This document shows, piece by piece, positions 41,824-49,224 of a DNA stretch of 64,000 bases (its first letter is position 1; the number at the start of each line of letters is the position of its first letter). The stretch spans positions 315,001 to 379,000 of the forward strand of contig NZ_JPDS01000002.1 in NCBI RefSeq assembly GCF_000766795.1. Reading direction: 5' to 3'. Both the position numbers and the translations under genes were made by a program. Below the pieces are notes generated by a model, which was given only the letters and a program-made list of their open reading frames with translations, made no database searches and was not told the origin of the DNA. The stretch is from Polaribacter sp. Hel1_85 (GTDB lineage Bacteria > Bacteroidota > Bacteroidia > Flavobacteriales > Flavobacteriaceae).

Positions 41824-43616
41824 TTTTTTGGTGGATGAAAATATTGAAAAACCTTTGTAGCTCTCGCGTTTCCAATAACTTCTACCAAATCTTCTTTAGA
41901 AGCTTCTTTAACACGTTTTGCCGACTTAAATTTACGCAATAAAGTTGTAATAGTCTGTGTACCAACATCAGGAATTTGCTCTAATTCACTTTTAATGGCA
42001 CTTTTACTTCTTTTATTTCTGTGAAACGTAATTCCAAATCTGTGCGCTTCATTTCTTAAGTATTGTGTAATCTTTAAAGTTTCAGATTTTTTATCTAAAT
42101 ACAAAGGAATTGGGTCTCCTGGATAATAAATTTCTTCCAAGCGTTTTGCTATTCCAATAATGGCAATTTTACCTCTTAAACCTAAAATATCTAAACTTTT
42201 TAAAGCGGATGATAATTGTCCTTTTCCTCCATCAACAATAATTAATTGTGGTAAAGGTTGGTCTTCTGCCAACAAACGTTTGTATCTTCTGTAAACAACT
42301 TCTTCCATAGATGCAAAATCATCTGGCCCATCAACTGTTTTAATATTGTAATGTCTGTAATCTTTTTTACTTGGCTTACCATCTTTAAAAACTACACAAG
42401 CAGCAACAGGGTTTGTACCTTGTATGTTAGAGTTATCAAAACATTCTATATGTCTTGGCTCAACGGAAAGGCGTAAATCCTTTTTCATTTGCGCCATAAT
42501 TCGTTTAACATGTCTATCTGGGTCAACAATTTGAATCTGTTTAAATTGCTCTTGTCTGTAATATTTTGCATTTCTTTCAGACAATTCTACAATGCGTTTT
42601 TTATCTCCTAATTTAGGAATTGTAACTTTCAAGTTTTCACCTAAATCTACTTTAAAAGGAACATAAACTTCTGGCGATTGAGAATCGAAACGTTGCCTAA
42701 TTTCAACAATAAAAAGTTCTAATAACTCTTTATCAGTTTCGTCTAATTTTTTCTTTATTTCTGTTGTATGAGATTGAATGATAGATCCGTTAGAAATCTT
42801 TAAAAAGTTTGCATAACCATGCGTTTCATCAGAAATAATAGAAAATACATCTACATTATTAATAGACGGGTTTATAATGGTAGATTTAGATTGATAATTA
42901 CTTAATAAACTTAATTTCTCTTTAATTTTTTGCGCTTCTTCAAATTCCATTTTTTCAGCAAAACTCAACATCATTTTTTGAAACTTCTCTAAACTTTCTT
43001 TAAAATTACCTTTTATAATATTTCTAATTTCTTTGATAGAATTATTATAATGCGTTTCTGTTTCTAACCCTTCACAAGCGCCTTTACAGTTTTTTAAATG
43101 ATACTCTAAACATACTTTGTACTTACCTTCATTTATATTTTGATGACTTAAATCGTAATTACAAGTTCTTAGCGGATACAATTCTTTTATTAAGTCTAAT
43201 AAAACTCTTACAGTTCTTACAGAAGTGTATGGTCCAAAATATTCTGAACCATCTTTTATAACCCTACGCGTCATAAAAACTCTAGGAAAACGTTCTTTTT
43301 TAATACACAACCAAGGATAACTTTTATCATCCTTTAATAAAACATTATAACGTGGTTTGTATTTTTTGATTAAATTATTCTCTAATAATAAAGCATCTGT
43401 TTCTGTATTAACAACAATGTGTTTAATACGAACAATTTTTTTTACTAAAACCCTAGTTTTACCATTTTCGTGATTTTTATTGAAGTAAGAAGCAACTCTT
43501 TTTTTTAAGTTTTTCGCTTTACCAACATAAATAATTATATCTTCTTTATCAAAATACTGATATACACCAGGTTCATTTGGCAATGTTTTTATTTGAAGTT
43601 CTAAGGGTGTTGGCAT
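41820..43616 (-). CDS. uvrC: excinuclease ABC subunit C
   Basis: 598-residue nucleotide-excision-repair nuclease making both incisions around a DNA lesion with UvrA and UvrB. The N-terminal GIY-YIG domain (GVYQYFDKEDIIIYVGKAKNLKKRV), the UVR domain (MEFEEAQKIKEKLSLL), the RNase H-like nuclease domain (ECFDNSNIQGTNPVAACVVF, IIVDGGKGQLSSA) and the C-terminal helix-hairpin-helix pair (LEQIPDVGTQTITTLLRKF) are complete. First gene of a two-gene unit with the patatin protein. Length is normal. Confidence 0.96.
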   Translation of the reverse strand: MPTPLELQIKTLPNEPGVYQYFDKEDIIIYVGKAKNLKKRVASYFNKNHENGKTRVLVKKIVRIKHIVVNTETDALLLENNLIKKYKPRYNVLLKDDKSYPWLCIKKERFPRVFMTRRVIKDGSEYFGPYTSVRTVRVLLDLIKELYPLRTCNYDLSHQNINEGKYKVCLEYHLKNCKGACEGLETETHYNNSIKEIRNIIKGNFKESLEKFQKMMLSFAEKMEFEEAQKIKEKLSLLSNYQSKSTIINPSINNVDVFSIISDETHGYANFLKISNGSIIQSHTTEIKKKLDETDKELLELFIVEIRQRFDSQSPEVYVPFKVDLGENLKVTIPKLGDKKRIVELSERNAKYYRQEQFKQIQIVDPDRHVKRIMAQMKKDLRLSVEPRHIECFDNSNIQGTNPVAACVVFKDGKPSKKDYRHYNIKTVDGPDDFASMEEVVYRRYKRLLAEDQPLPQLIIVDGGKGQLSSALKSLDILGLRGKIAIIGIAKRLEEIYYPGDPIPLYLDKKSETLKITQYLRNEAHRFGITFHRNKRSKSAIKSELEQIPDVGTQTITTLLRKFKSAKRVKEASKEDLVEVIGNARATKVFQYFHPPKK

Positions 43617-43666
43617 CTAACGAAAATACACTTTTTTTAATCATCTAGTAAATGAAAAAAGTATTT

Positions 43667-43690
43667 AAAACACGTAAAAACACGTGTTTT
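43667..43690. repeat. inverted repeat AAAACACGT / ACGTGTTTT upstream of a divergent gene pair
   Basis: Nine-base arms with a six-base loop in the 176-bp gap between uvrC (minus) and the 135-residue protein gene (plus), about 50 bp ahead of uvrC. It could be an operator or a weak hairpin; no T-run. Confidence 0.4.
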
Positions 43691-43792
43691 ATATTAAATT
43701 ACAAGTATTAATACTTTGTTTTTATTTTATTTTATATATTTTTAGAGTCTAACTAAAATTTTTTATAAACTTAAACTAAAAACTATTTAAAC

Positions 43793-44200
43793 ATGGAAAA
43801 AAAACCAAACGACGTGCCAAAACCAAATCCAAGAAACACTATTAGTTTAGAAATTGCTAAAAATTGGGCAAAACGATGGAGACAAAAAGAGAGTAGTTAT
43901 AATAGATATCATGATTGTAGAGCTTTTAATATTCCAAAAAAAGATTTAATTGAGGTTTTAAGTGAAGACCATGTAGAAAGTGTCAGAGCCTATATTGGAG
44001 TTGAAAAACTAGAGAATGAATGTGGTGATATATATTTTCAAGAAAAACTAATGATAGTTGGTGTAAATAAGTGTGGAGTAGATATTCTTTCTTCTTCTGA
44101 CGGACTTACTTTAGATGCAGAGAGTGGTAATATTTATGATTTTTCAAGTCCTTGCCCAAACTTGTGTGACCCAAACAGTCCATTAAATGGTAATAATTAG
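43793..44200 (+). CDS. conserved flavobacterial protein of unknown function, 135 residues
   Basis: Soluble, no signal peptide. The pattern ISLEIAKNWAKRWRQ, FNIPKKDLIEVLSE, VRAYIGVE, EKLMIVGVNKCGVDIL and a C-terminal IYDFSSPCPNLCDPNSPLN with a Cys-x3-Cys is one I recall from other Flavobacteria, without known function. The CPNLCD tail could bind metal. It is the first gene of a run of five (two seven-helix proteins, histidine kinase, response regulator), with the next gene overlapping its stop by one base. Confidence 0.8.
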   Translation: MEKKPNDVPKPNPRNTISLEIAKNWAKRWRQKESSYNRYHDCRAFNIPKKDLIEVLSEDHVESVRAYIGVEKLENECGDIYFQEKLMIVGVNKCGVDILSSSDGLTLDAESGNIYDFSSPCPNLCDPNSPLNGNN

Positions 44201-44859
44201 TGAATTTTCAAACAATAATAATCTATTTAGGCTATTTTATTTTAGCTATTAATACACTTATTTATCTTAAAAGCTATCGTAAAAATACGATAGCTTTTAA
44301 AATTATATCTTTTTACCTTTTATTTTCCCTTATTTTACAATTAAGAGTAGAATATTTAAAAATAGGTAAAGAACATAATTTATTTTTATCACATTTTTAT
44401 TTTATTGGACAATTTATTTTATTGTCTTTATTGTATAAAAACCTTTTAAAGAAGAAGCTTCATAAATTAATTTTAAAAATAACTTTTGTAATTATTTTAC
44501 TAGTACTTTCTATTCAATATTATAGAAACCCTGCACTGTATGATAGGTTTAATTTGTTAGAAATTGTTATTTGTTCTATACCATTAATATTTTATGCATT
44601 TTTATATTTCATTCTAAATATAGATAGTGGTAAAAAAGATTTTATTTATTTAAATTCGGGTGTTTTTATTTACCTATTATCAAGCACACTTCTATTTGTT
44701 GCAGGAAACTATGTATCTTCATCGGTTTCTTTTTGGAATCGTTTTATTTGGTCTTTTAATGCATTTTTATATTTAATTTACCAAATATTAATTTTTGTAG
44801 ATTGGTATAAAAACTTTAGACCAAAAAAAATAAGTAGTATTTTCGTAAATAATGAGTAA
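44200..44859 (+). CDS. seven-helix membrane protein, paralog A
   Basis: 219-residue integral membrane protein of unknown function, starting at a GTG that overlaps the previous stop. Seven hydrophobic helices are visible, near 3-22, 30-48, 62-82, 88-106, 118-140, 147-170 and 176-203. Conserved with its neighbour are EHNLFLSHFYFIGQF, NLLEIVICSIPLI, the SGVFIYLLSSTLLF segment and the end IFVDWYKNFR. The position just before a histidine kinase that has no sensor domain suggests a sensing role. No named family was recognised. Confidence 0.75.
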   Translation: MNFQTIIIYLGYFILAINTLIYLKSYRKNTIAFKIISFYLLFSLILQLRVEYLKIGKEHNLFLSHFYFIGQFILLSLLYKNLLKKKLHKLILKITFVIILLVLSIQYYRNPALYDRFNLLEIVICSIPLIFYAFLYFILNIDSGKKDFIYLNSGVFIYLLSSTLLFVAGNYVSSSVSFWNRFIWSFNAFLYLIYQILIFVDWYKNFRPKKISSIFVNNE

Positions 44860-44884
44860 AGACTATTTAAAATATAGAATCTAA

Positions 44885-45532
44885 ATGGAATTTGATGATT
44901 TTATTACAAATACAGGGTATATATTTTTAATTACAAACACACTAGTATTTATTACAAGTTATACTAAAAAAGACAAAGTATTAAAATACTTTATTTTGTA
45001 TTTATTGCTTTGTCTTTTTATTCAACTTTATTCACATTATTTATCTAGTTTAGGTGAACACAATCTCTTTTTAAGTCATTATTTTTTTATTGGTCAGTTT
45101 CTTTTTTTAAGTCTTTTCTTTTCAACATTATATCAATTTAAAAAATATAAAAACTTAAATAGGTTTTTAACTTTTGCGGTAGTTTTGGTTTTTGCAATTT
45201 ACTTAAAAGCAAACCCCAAGGCTTACGAAAAATGGAATGTTTTAGAAATTGCCATCACTTCAATACCATTAATTATTTATAGTTTTTACTTTTTTATAAA
45301 AAATTTAGACAATAATTCTGATAAAAAATACATCTACTTTAACGCTGGTTTCTTTGTTTATACACTTTGTAGCACTTTAATTTTTACTATAGGCAATTTA
45401 GGTTCTAAGGAGATTAAGTCATATGCATGGCTATTTAATAATACATTATACCTCGTTTTTCAAGTTTTAATTTTTGTAGAATGGTACAAAAACTTTAGAA
45501 AACCATTACGCCACATAAGAAATCTAAATTAA
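44885..45532 (+). CDS. seven-helix membrane protein, paralog B
   Basis: 215-residue paralog of the preceding gene, 25 bp downstream. Same topology; shared EHNLFLSHYFFIGQFLFLSLFF, WNVLEIAITSIPLIIYSFYFF, NAGFFVYTLCSTLIFTIGN and terminal IFVEWYKNFR. The two copies have diverged strongly outside these motifs, so the duplication is old and both copies appear maintained. Perhaps they form a heterodimer that signals to the kinase. Function unknown. Confidence 0.75.
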   Translation: MEFDDFITNTGYIFLITNTLVFITSYTKKDKVLKYFILYLLLCLFIQLYSHYLSSLGEHNLFLSHYFFIGQFLFLSLFFSTLYQFKKYKNLNRFLTFAVVLVFAIYLKANPKAYEKWNVLEIAITSIPLIIYSFYFFIKNLDNNSDKKYIYFNAGFFVYTLCSTLIFTIGNLGSKEIKSYAWLFNNTLYLVFQVLIFVEWYKNFRKPLRHIRNLN

Positions 45533-45558
45533 TAGATTTTATAAAAAAAAATTAAACT

Positions 45559-45620
45559 AGGTATAAACACCTGATTTTCATTTCGGGCTTTTTAATTCAG
45601 ATAGCAACACCTATCTTTAG
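45559..45620 (+). promoter_or_regulatory. control region of the kinase operon: AGGTATAAACACCT element and CACCTATCTTTAG promoter
   Basis: AGGT-ataaac-ACCT (45559-45572) lies 48 bp upstream of ACACCTATCTTTAG (45607-45620). The latter contains TATCTTTA, one base off the -7 consensus TAnnTTTG, and is also part of an AGATAG/CTATCT inverted repeat. The same two parts in the same order precede the surface-protein gene at 49225, which suggests a common regulator. Confidence 0.5.
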
Positions 45621-45667
45621 ATAAAAATTTTTTCCGTAAATTCGTTTTGACTTTTCAAAACCCCCTT

Positions 45668-46459
45668 ATGGAAGAATTGCTTACTCAAGAAAACCAAGTG
45701 ATAACAATAGTATTAATAGGTGTTTTAATGCTTCTTCTTATGGGAGTTGCTTTACTACTATTTTTCTTCTTCTCCAGAAAAAAAATAGTGGAAAAAGAAC
45801 TAGAGAAAAAAAACCTCGAAGTAAATCATCAAAAAGAAATAATACAGTCTATTATTATTACGCAAGAAGAAGAGCGCAAACGTATTGCACAAGATTTACA
45901 TGATGATATTAGCTCTAAACTAAATGTAATTAACCTAAATGCAAATCTTTTAAAAGATGGTGAGCTAACACCAGAAGAATATACAAAAGTTAATAATGGT
46001 ATTTTAGAAGCTACGGATAAAACCTTAGAAAGTGCTCGTAAAATTGCACATAATTTATTGCCACCAATACTAGAAGAATTTGGATTTAAAGATGCTGTAG
46101 AAGAATTGGCAGATGGTTTTAATAATAGTAGAAAAATTAATATAGAATACAACATAGAGTACCCAAAAAAACTTTTAATTCCTCAAAACGAGTTACATCT
46201 TTTTAGAATTACACAAGAGTTAATTAACAACTCTGTTAGGCATGGAAAAGCTAATAATAGTACTATAAATATTTATTATAAAGACAATGAATTAATTTTT
46301 AACTATACAGACAATGGTGTTGGTTTTAATGCTGATGACATAGATTCTAAGAAAGGACTTGGTATGAAAAACATAGAAAGTAGAGTTTCTTTATTAAACG
46401 GAAAATATAGTATTGGAAGTGAAGTAGGAAAAGGCTTTAAAATTTTAATTGTAATATAA
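45668..46459 (+). CDS. short sensor-less histidine kinase, HisKA_3 type
   Basis: 263 residues from the ATG at 45668; a TTG at 45647 would add seven residues but sits next to the promoter, so ATG is preferred. One transmembrane helix (about 11-35), no periplasmic sensor, a short coiled coil, then the H-box RKRIAQDLHDDISSKLN with His78, the N-box TQELINNSVRHGKA and G boxes DNGVGFN and GLGMKNIESRV. It needs a partner for input; the seven-helix genes just upstream are the obvious candidates. Followed 13 bp later by its response regulator. Confidence 0.92.
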   Translation: MEELLTQENQVITIVLIGVLMLLLMGVALLLFFFFSRKKIVEKELEKKNLEVNHQKEIIQSIIITQEEERKRIAQDLHDDISSKLNVINLNANLLKDGELTPEEYTKVNNGILEATDKTLESARKIAHNLLPPILEEFGFKDAVEELADGFNNSRKINIEYNIEYPKKLLIPQNELHLFRITQELINNSVRHGKANNSTINIYYKDNELIFNYTDNGVGFNADDIDSKKGLGMKNIESRVSLLNGKYSIGSEVGKGFKILIVI

Positions 46460-46472
46460 AAACCCCCAGATT

Positions 46473-47153
46473 ATGAAAAAAATTAACATCGTAATTGCTG
46501 ATGATGAAGAACTTTTTAGAAAAGGAATTCGCTTTTTATTAGAAAGAGAACCGAATTTTAATATTATTTATGAAGTAGAAAACGGTAAAAAATTAATCGA
46601 TTATATTTCTAAAACAGAAGAATTTCCAGATATTATTTTGATGGATTTAAAAATGCCAGAAATAAATGGTGTTGAAGCCACTAAAGTGATTCATAAAACA
46701 CACCCAGACATTAAAATAATTGCTTTAACTAGTTTTGGCAGTAAGTCTTTTATAACTAATATGATTGATGTTGGTGCTTCTTCTTATCTACTTAAAGACA
46801 CCACACCAAAAATGGTAATTCATACCATAAATGAGGTCTCTGAAAAAGGTTTTTATTATGATGAAAAAGTTTTGACTATTATTCATGAAAATATTATTTC
46901 ATCAAGTGGAAAACGTATAAAAAGTGATTTAGATAAAAAACTACTCTCTAAAAGAGAAATTGATGTTTTAGAATTAATTTGTGCACAACATACCACTACA
47001 GAAATTGCAGAAAAACTTTTTATAAGCCCAAGAACAGTAGAGGGTCATAGAAATAATCTACTCTTAAAAACACAATCTAAAAATGTAGCTGGTTTGGTAA
47101 TCTATGGGATTCAAAAAAAATTAATAGAAATTACGCCAGATTTTAACCTATAG
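46473..47153 (+). CDS. response regulator, NarL/LuxR family
   Basis: 226-residue regulator. Receiver domain with acidic pair D10-D11, phospho-acceptor Asp58 in ILMDLKMPEING, and Lys in SYLLKDTTP. C-terminal LuxR-type helix-turn-helix: LLSKREIDVLELICAQHTTTEIAEKLFISPRTVEGHRNNLLLK. Partner of the kinase 13 bp upstream. Probable targets include its own operon and the surface-protein gene at 49225, since both share upstream elements with ACACCT inverted repeats; this is inference. A strong terminator follows. Confidence 0.93.
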   Translation: MKKINIVIADDEELFRKGIRFLLEREPNFNIIYEVENGKKLIDYISKTEEFPDIILMDLKMPEINGVEATKVIHKTHPDIKIIALTSFGSKSFITNMIDVGASSYLLKDTTPKMVIHTINEVSEKGFYYDEKVLTIIHENIISSSGKRIKSDLDKKLLSKREIDVLELICAQHTTTEIAEKLFISPRTVEGHRNNLLLKTQSKNVAGLVIYGIQKKLIEITPDFNL

Positions 47154-47174
47154 TTAACTTTACAACAATTAAAC

Positions 47175-47216
47175 GGGTATAAATACTACATAAAATAAGT
47201 ATTTATACCCTTTTTA
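47175..47216 (+). terminator. rho-independent terminator of the kinase operon
   Basis: Perfect 13-base stem GGGTATAAATACT / AGTATTTATACCC with a T5 tail, 22 bp after the regulator stop. The left arm resembles the upstream element AGGTATAAACACCT, perhaps by chance. Confidence 0.85.
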
Positions 47217-47259
47217 TTTATTAGTAAGTTGTTCTCTAAAACCCATCAATTGTTCCATG

Positions 47260-47267
47260 TAAATTTG
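47260..47267 (+). promoter_or_regulatory. putative -7 box of the tail-collar gene
   Basis: TAAATTTG matches TAnnTTTG and lies 51 bp ahead of the ATG at 47319. No TTG at normal distance. Confidence 0.4.
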
Positions 47268-47318
47268 AAATGTATATAGTATACAAACTAAACTTATTAA
47301 TTAAAAAATTATTTTATT

Positions 47319-47936
47319 ATGGATCCAATGATTGCACAAATTATGTTATTTGCAGGAAACTTTGCCCCAAGAGGATGGGCTTTTTGCGACGGACAATTAT
47401 TATCAATTGCACAAAACACAGCTTTATTTTCTATTATAGGAACAACCTATGGTGGAGATGGCAGAACCACATTTGCATTACCAGATTTAAGAGGTAGGGC
47501 ACCAATACATCCTGGAACAGGACCAGGACTTTCTACTAGAAAATTAGGGCAAAGATCAGGGCTAGAAACCAATACATTAAATGTTCTTCAAATGCCAATT
47601 CACAATCATATTGCGCAGCAAACAGCGGGATCAATTGAAGTAAATGTAAAAGTACAAGCTAGTTCTGCTGCAGCAACATTAGAAACACCAACAGATGGAG
47701 CCGTATTAGCTGCTGGTAATGAAGGAGCAGGTAGAAACACTAGTCCAGTAAAAATGTATAATGAAACTACACCAGATATTGCTTTAGGTGGCGTTGAAGT
47801 TGTTACTAATCCAACAGGTGATTCTTCTATTACAGTTGGAACTAGCGGAGGTAGCCAACCCGTTAACAATATGCAACCTTTTTTAGGTGTTAATTATATT
47901 ATAGCTCTGGTAGGTATTTTTCCTTCAAGAAGTTAG
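47319..47936 (+). CDS. phage tail-collar-domain protein (MdpB-like)
   Basis: 205-residue protein with the tail-collar/MdpB signature: MIAQIMLFAGNFAPRGWAFCDGQLLSIAQNTALFSIIGTTYGGDGRTTFALPDLRGRAPIH, then LGQRSGLETNTLNVLQMPIHNHI, and the closing NNMQPFLGVNYIIALVGIFPSR. Such proteins in Bacteroidota are chromosomal, occur with secretion or surface genes and are not necessarily viral; no phage genes are near. No signal peptide is visible, so export, if any, would use another route. Transcribed on its own, between two terminators. Confidence 0.88.
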   Translation: MDPMIAQIMLFAGNFAPRGWAFCDGQLLSIAQNTALFSIIGTTYGGDGRTTFALPDLRGRAPIHPGTGPGLSTRKLGQRSGLETNTLNVLQMPIHNHIAQQTAGSIEVNVKVQASSAAATLETPTDGAVLAAGNEGAGRNTSPVKMYNETTPDIALGGVEVVTNPTGDSSITVGTSGGSQPVNNMQPFLGVNYIIALVGIFPSRS

Positions 47937-47956
47937 TTTACTATAATTTAGATATT

Positions 47957-47993
47957 TTAAAAGTCAGGTTTAAAAAACCTGACTTTTATTTTT
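47957..47993. terminator. terminator between convergent genes
   Basis: AAAAGTCAGGTTT / AAACCTGACTTTT hairpin with T-rich right flank. It follows the tail-collar gene and overlaps the stop region of the minus-strand methyltransferase gene at 47992. Confidence 0.82.
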
Positions 47994-48993
47994 ATACTAC
48001 TTTCCAAGTAGGAATTCCTTCAGTAGCATATTGAAGCTTATATTTTTTTGTTTTTACGTTATATAAAGATTTAACGCAGTATGGATTCGTTATTAAAGAT
48101 TCTGATTTAGTTAAATAAATATCATCAAAAATTATAAGTGAAGTATATAAACAAATATCTGGTGTTTTTTTAAAATTACTTGGAATAGAAATCCAATCTG
48201 ATTCAAAATTAAAAGATTCTAAAGATTCTATTTTACTAGTGATGGAAAATAATTTTTCTGTTTTTATTTCTTCTTTTTTAGCTATCAATAAAGAAATATC
48301 TTCCTTTGTCTTAAAAACAAATTCTTTAGCAAAAAACGAATATCCTCTTTGTATTTCTATTTTTTCAGGAATAAAAATTCCATTATTTACTATTTGATTT
48401 CCTAAGTTTCTAGTAATTTCTACTTGAGGTTCTTTGGTTAAAGCTTTATCCATTGTTTCTGTAACAATCATATGTAATGGATTTTGTACTGAATGCTTGT
48501 ACCTTGTAGCATCTGTAACCAAATATTCTTTAATATATGTTTCGCACTTTATTTTTTTTATAATTTTTTTTACTGAATCTATAGAAGTTTGATGTATATC
48601 TAAAACAACAATTTCAATTTCGTTAGAAGAAAACCTATGCAATAAAGGAATTAATAAAGTTCCTAAAGGACCACAGCCTGCATATAAAATGCTAATTTTT
48701 TCATTCGGAAACCGATCTTGAGCCACTAAAATAGCTTTATAAATTCCTTTTAAAAAACGAGCTGTTCTAATTGGGTCTTCTAAACAATCTCTAGCATGTG
48801 TAGATGATAAAGCGATGCCTCCACTAATAATAGTTTCTTTATTCTCCTTTAAAGAGTCATCAAAAAACAACTCCTTAAATAATTCTTTGTACTCTTTAAT
48901 TAATTTATCTACAGCTAAAATTTCTTCTGTAACTGTCTTTGATTTTAATAGATCTATTATCGTTTTTTTAAAACTAATTTCAATATTTTTCAT
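47992..48993 (-). CDS. PRMT-like SAM-dependent methyltransferase, unknown target
   Basis: 333-residue cytoplasmic protein. An N-terminal helical region with SGGIALSSTHARDCLEDPIRTARFLKGIYKAI leads to a Rossmann methyltransferase core: motif I ILYAGCGPLGTLLIPLL, acidic post-motif VVLDIHQTSID and a PRMT-like double-E-type loop MIVTETMDKALTKEP, then NNGIFIPEKIEIQ. The C-terminal part is beta-rich, as in PRMTs. Substrate unknown; a protein or peptide target is plausible from the PRMT likeness. It lies alone on the minus strand between the tail-collar and surface-protein genes. Confidence 0.72.
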   Translation of the reverse strand: MKNIEISFKKTIIDLLKSKTVTEEILAVDKLIKEYKELFKELFFDDSLKENKETIISGGIALSSTHARDCLEDPIRTARFLKGIYKAILVAQDRFPNEKISILYAGCGPLGTLLIPLLHRFSSNEIEIVVLDIHQTSIDSVKKIIKKIKCETYIKEYLVTDATRYKHSVQNPLHMIVTETMDKALTKEPQVEITRNLGNQIVNNGIFIPEKIEIQRGYSFFAKEFVFKTKEDISLLIAKKEEIKTEKLFSITSKIESLESFNFESDWISIPSNFKKTPDICLYTSLIIFDDIYLTKSESLITNPYCVKSLYNVKTKKYKLQYATEGIPTWKVV

Positions 48994-49090
48994 TGTTAGT
49001 AAATATAACAGACATAATATTAATTAACTACAAATTACCAATCCTTTTTTACGAGCAGCTTAAAAAAAAGTATAGTTACTCAATCTAAAA

Positions 49091-49167
49091 AACAGGTATT
49101 TACACCTGTTTTTAAAATAAATAATAAAATTATATTTGATTTATTATTTAAACACACCTATATTTAG
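49091..49167 (+). promoter_or_regulatory. control region of the surface-protein gene: AACAGGT/ACCTGTT inverted repeat and CACCTATATTTAG promoter
   Basis: Perfect 7-bp inverted repeat AACAGGT-atttac-ACCTGTT (49091-49110) lies upstream of ACACCTATATTTAG (49154-49167), whose TATATTTA is one base off TAnnTTTG. The ATG at 49225 follows after 57 bp. Same two-part layout as in front of the kinase operon, with 60 bp instead of 48 bp between the parts. Confidence 0.5.
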
Positions 49168-49224
49168 GGTACTAACCTAACCATTAAGCACTTATAGCTT
49201 TAAGGTTTTTAAATTTTTTAAATT

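Noticed and set aside
47270..47497. 75-residue ORF overlapping the start of the tail-collar gene
   Set aside because: Different frame of the same strand; the tail-collar frame carries the domain signature.
47319..47936. Prophage remnant
   Set aside because: Only one phage-like domain is present; no integrase, capsid, terminase, portal or att-like repeats are nearby, and MdpB-like proteins exist outside phages.
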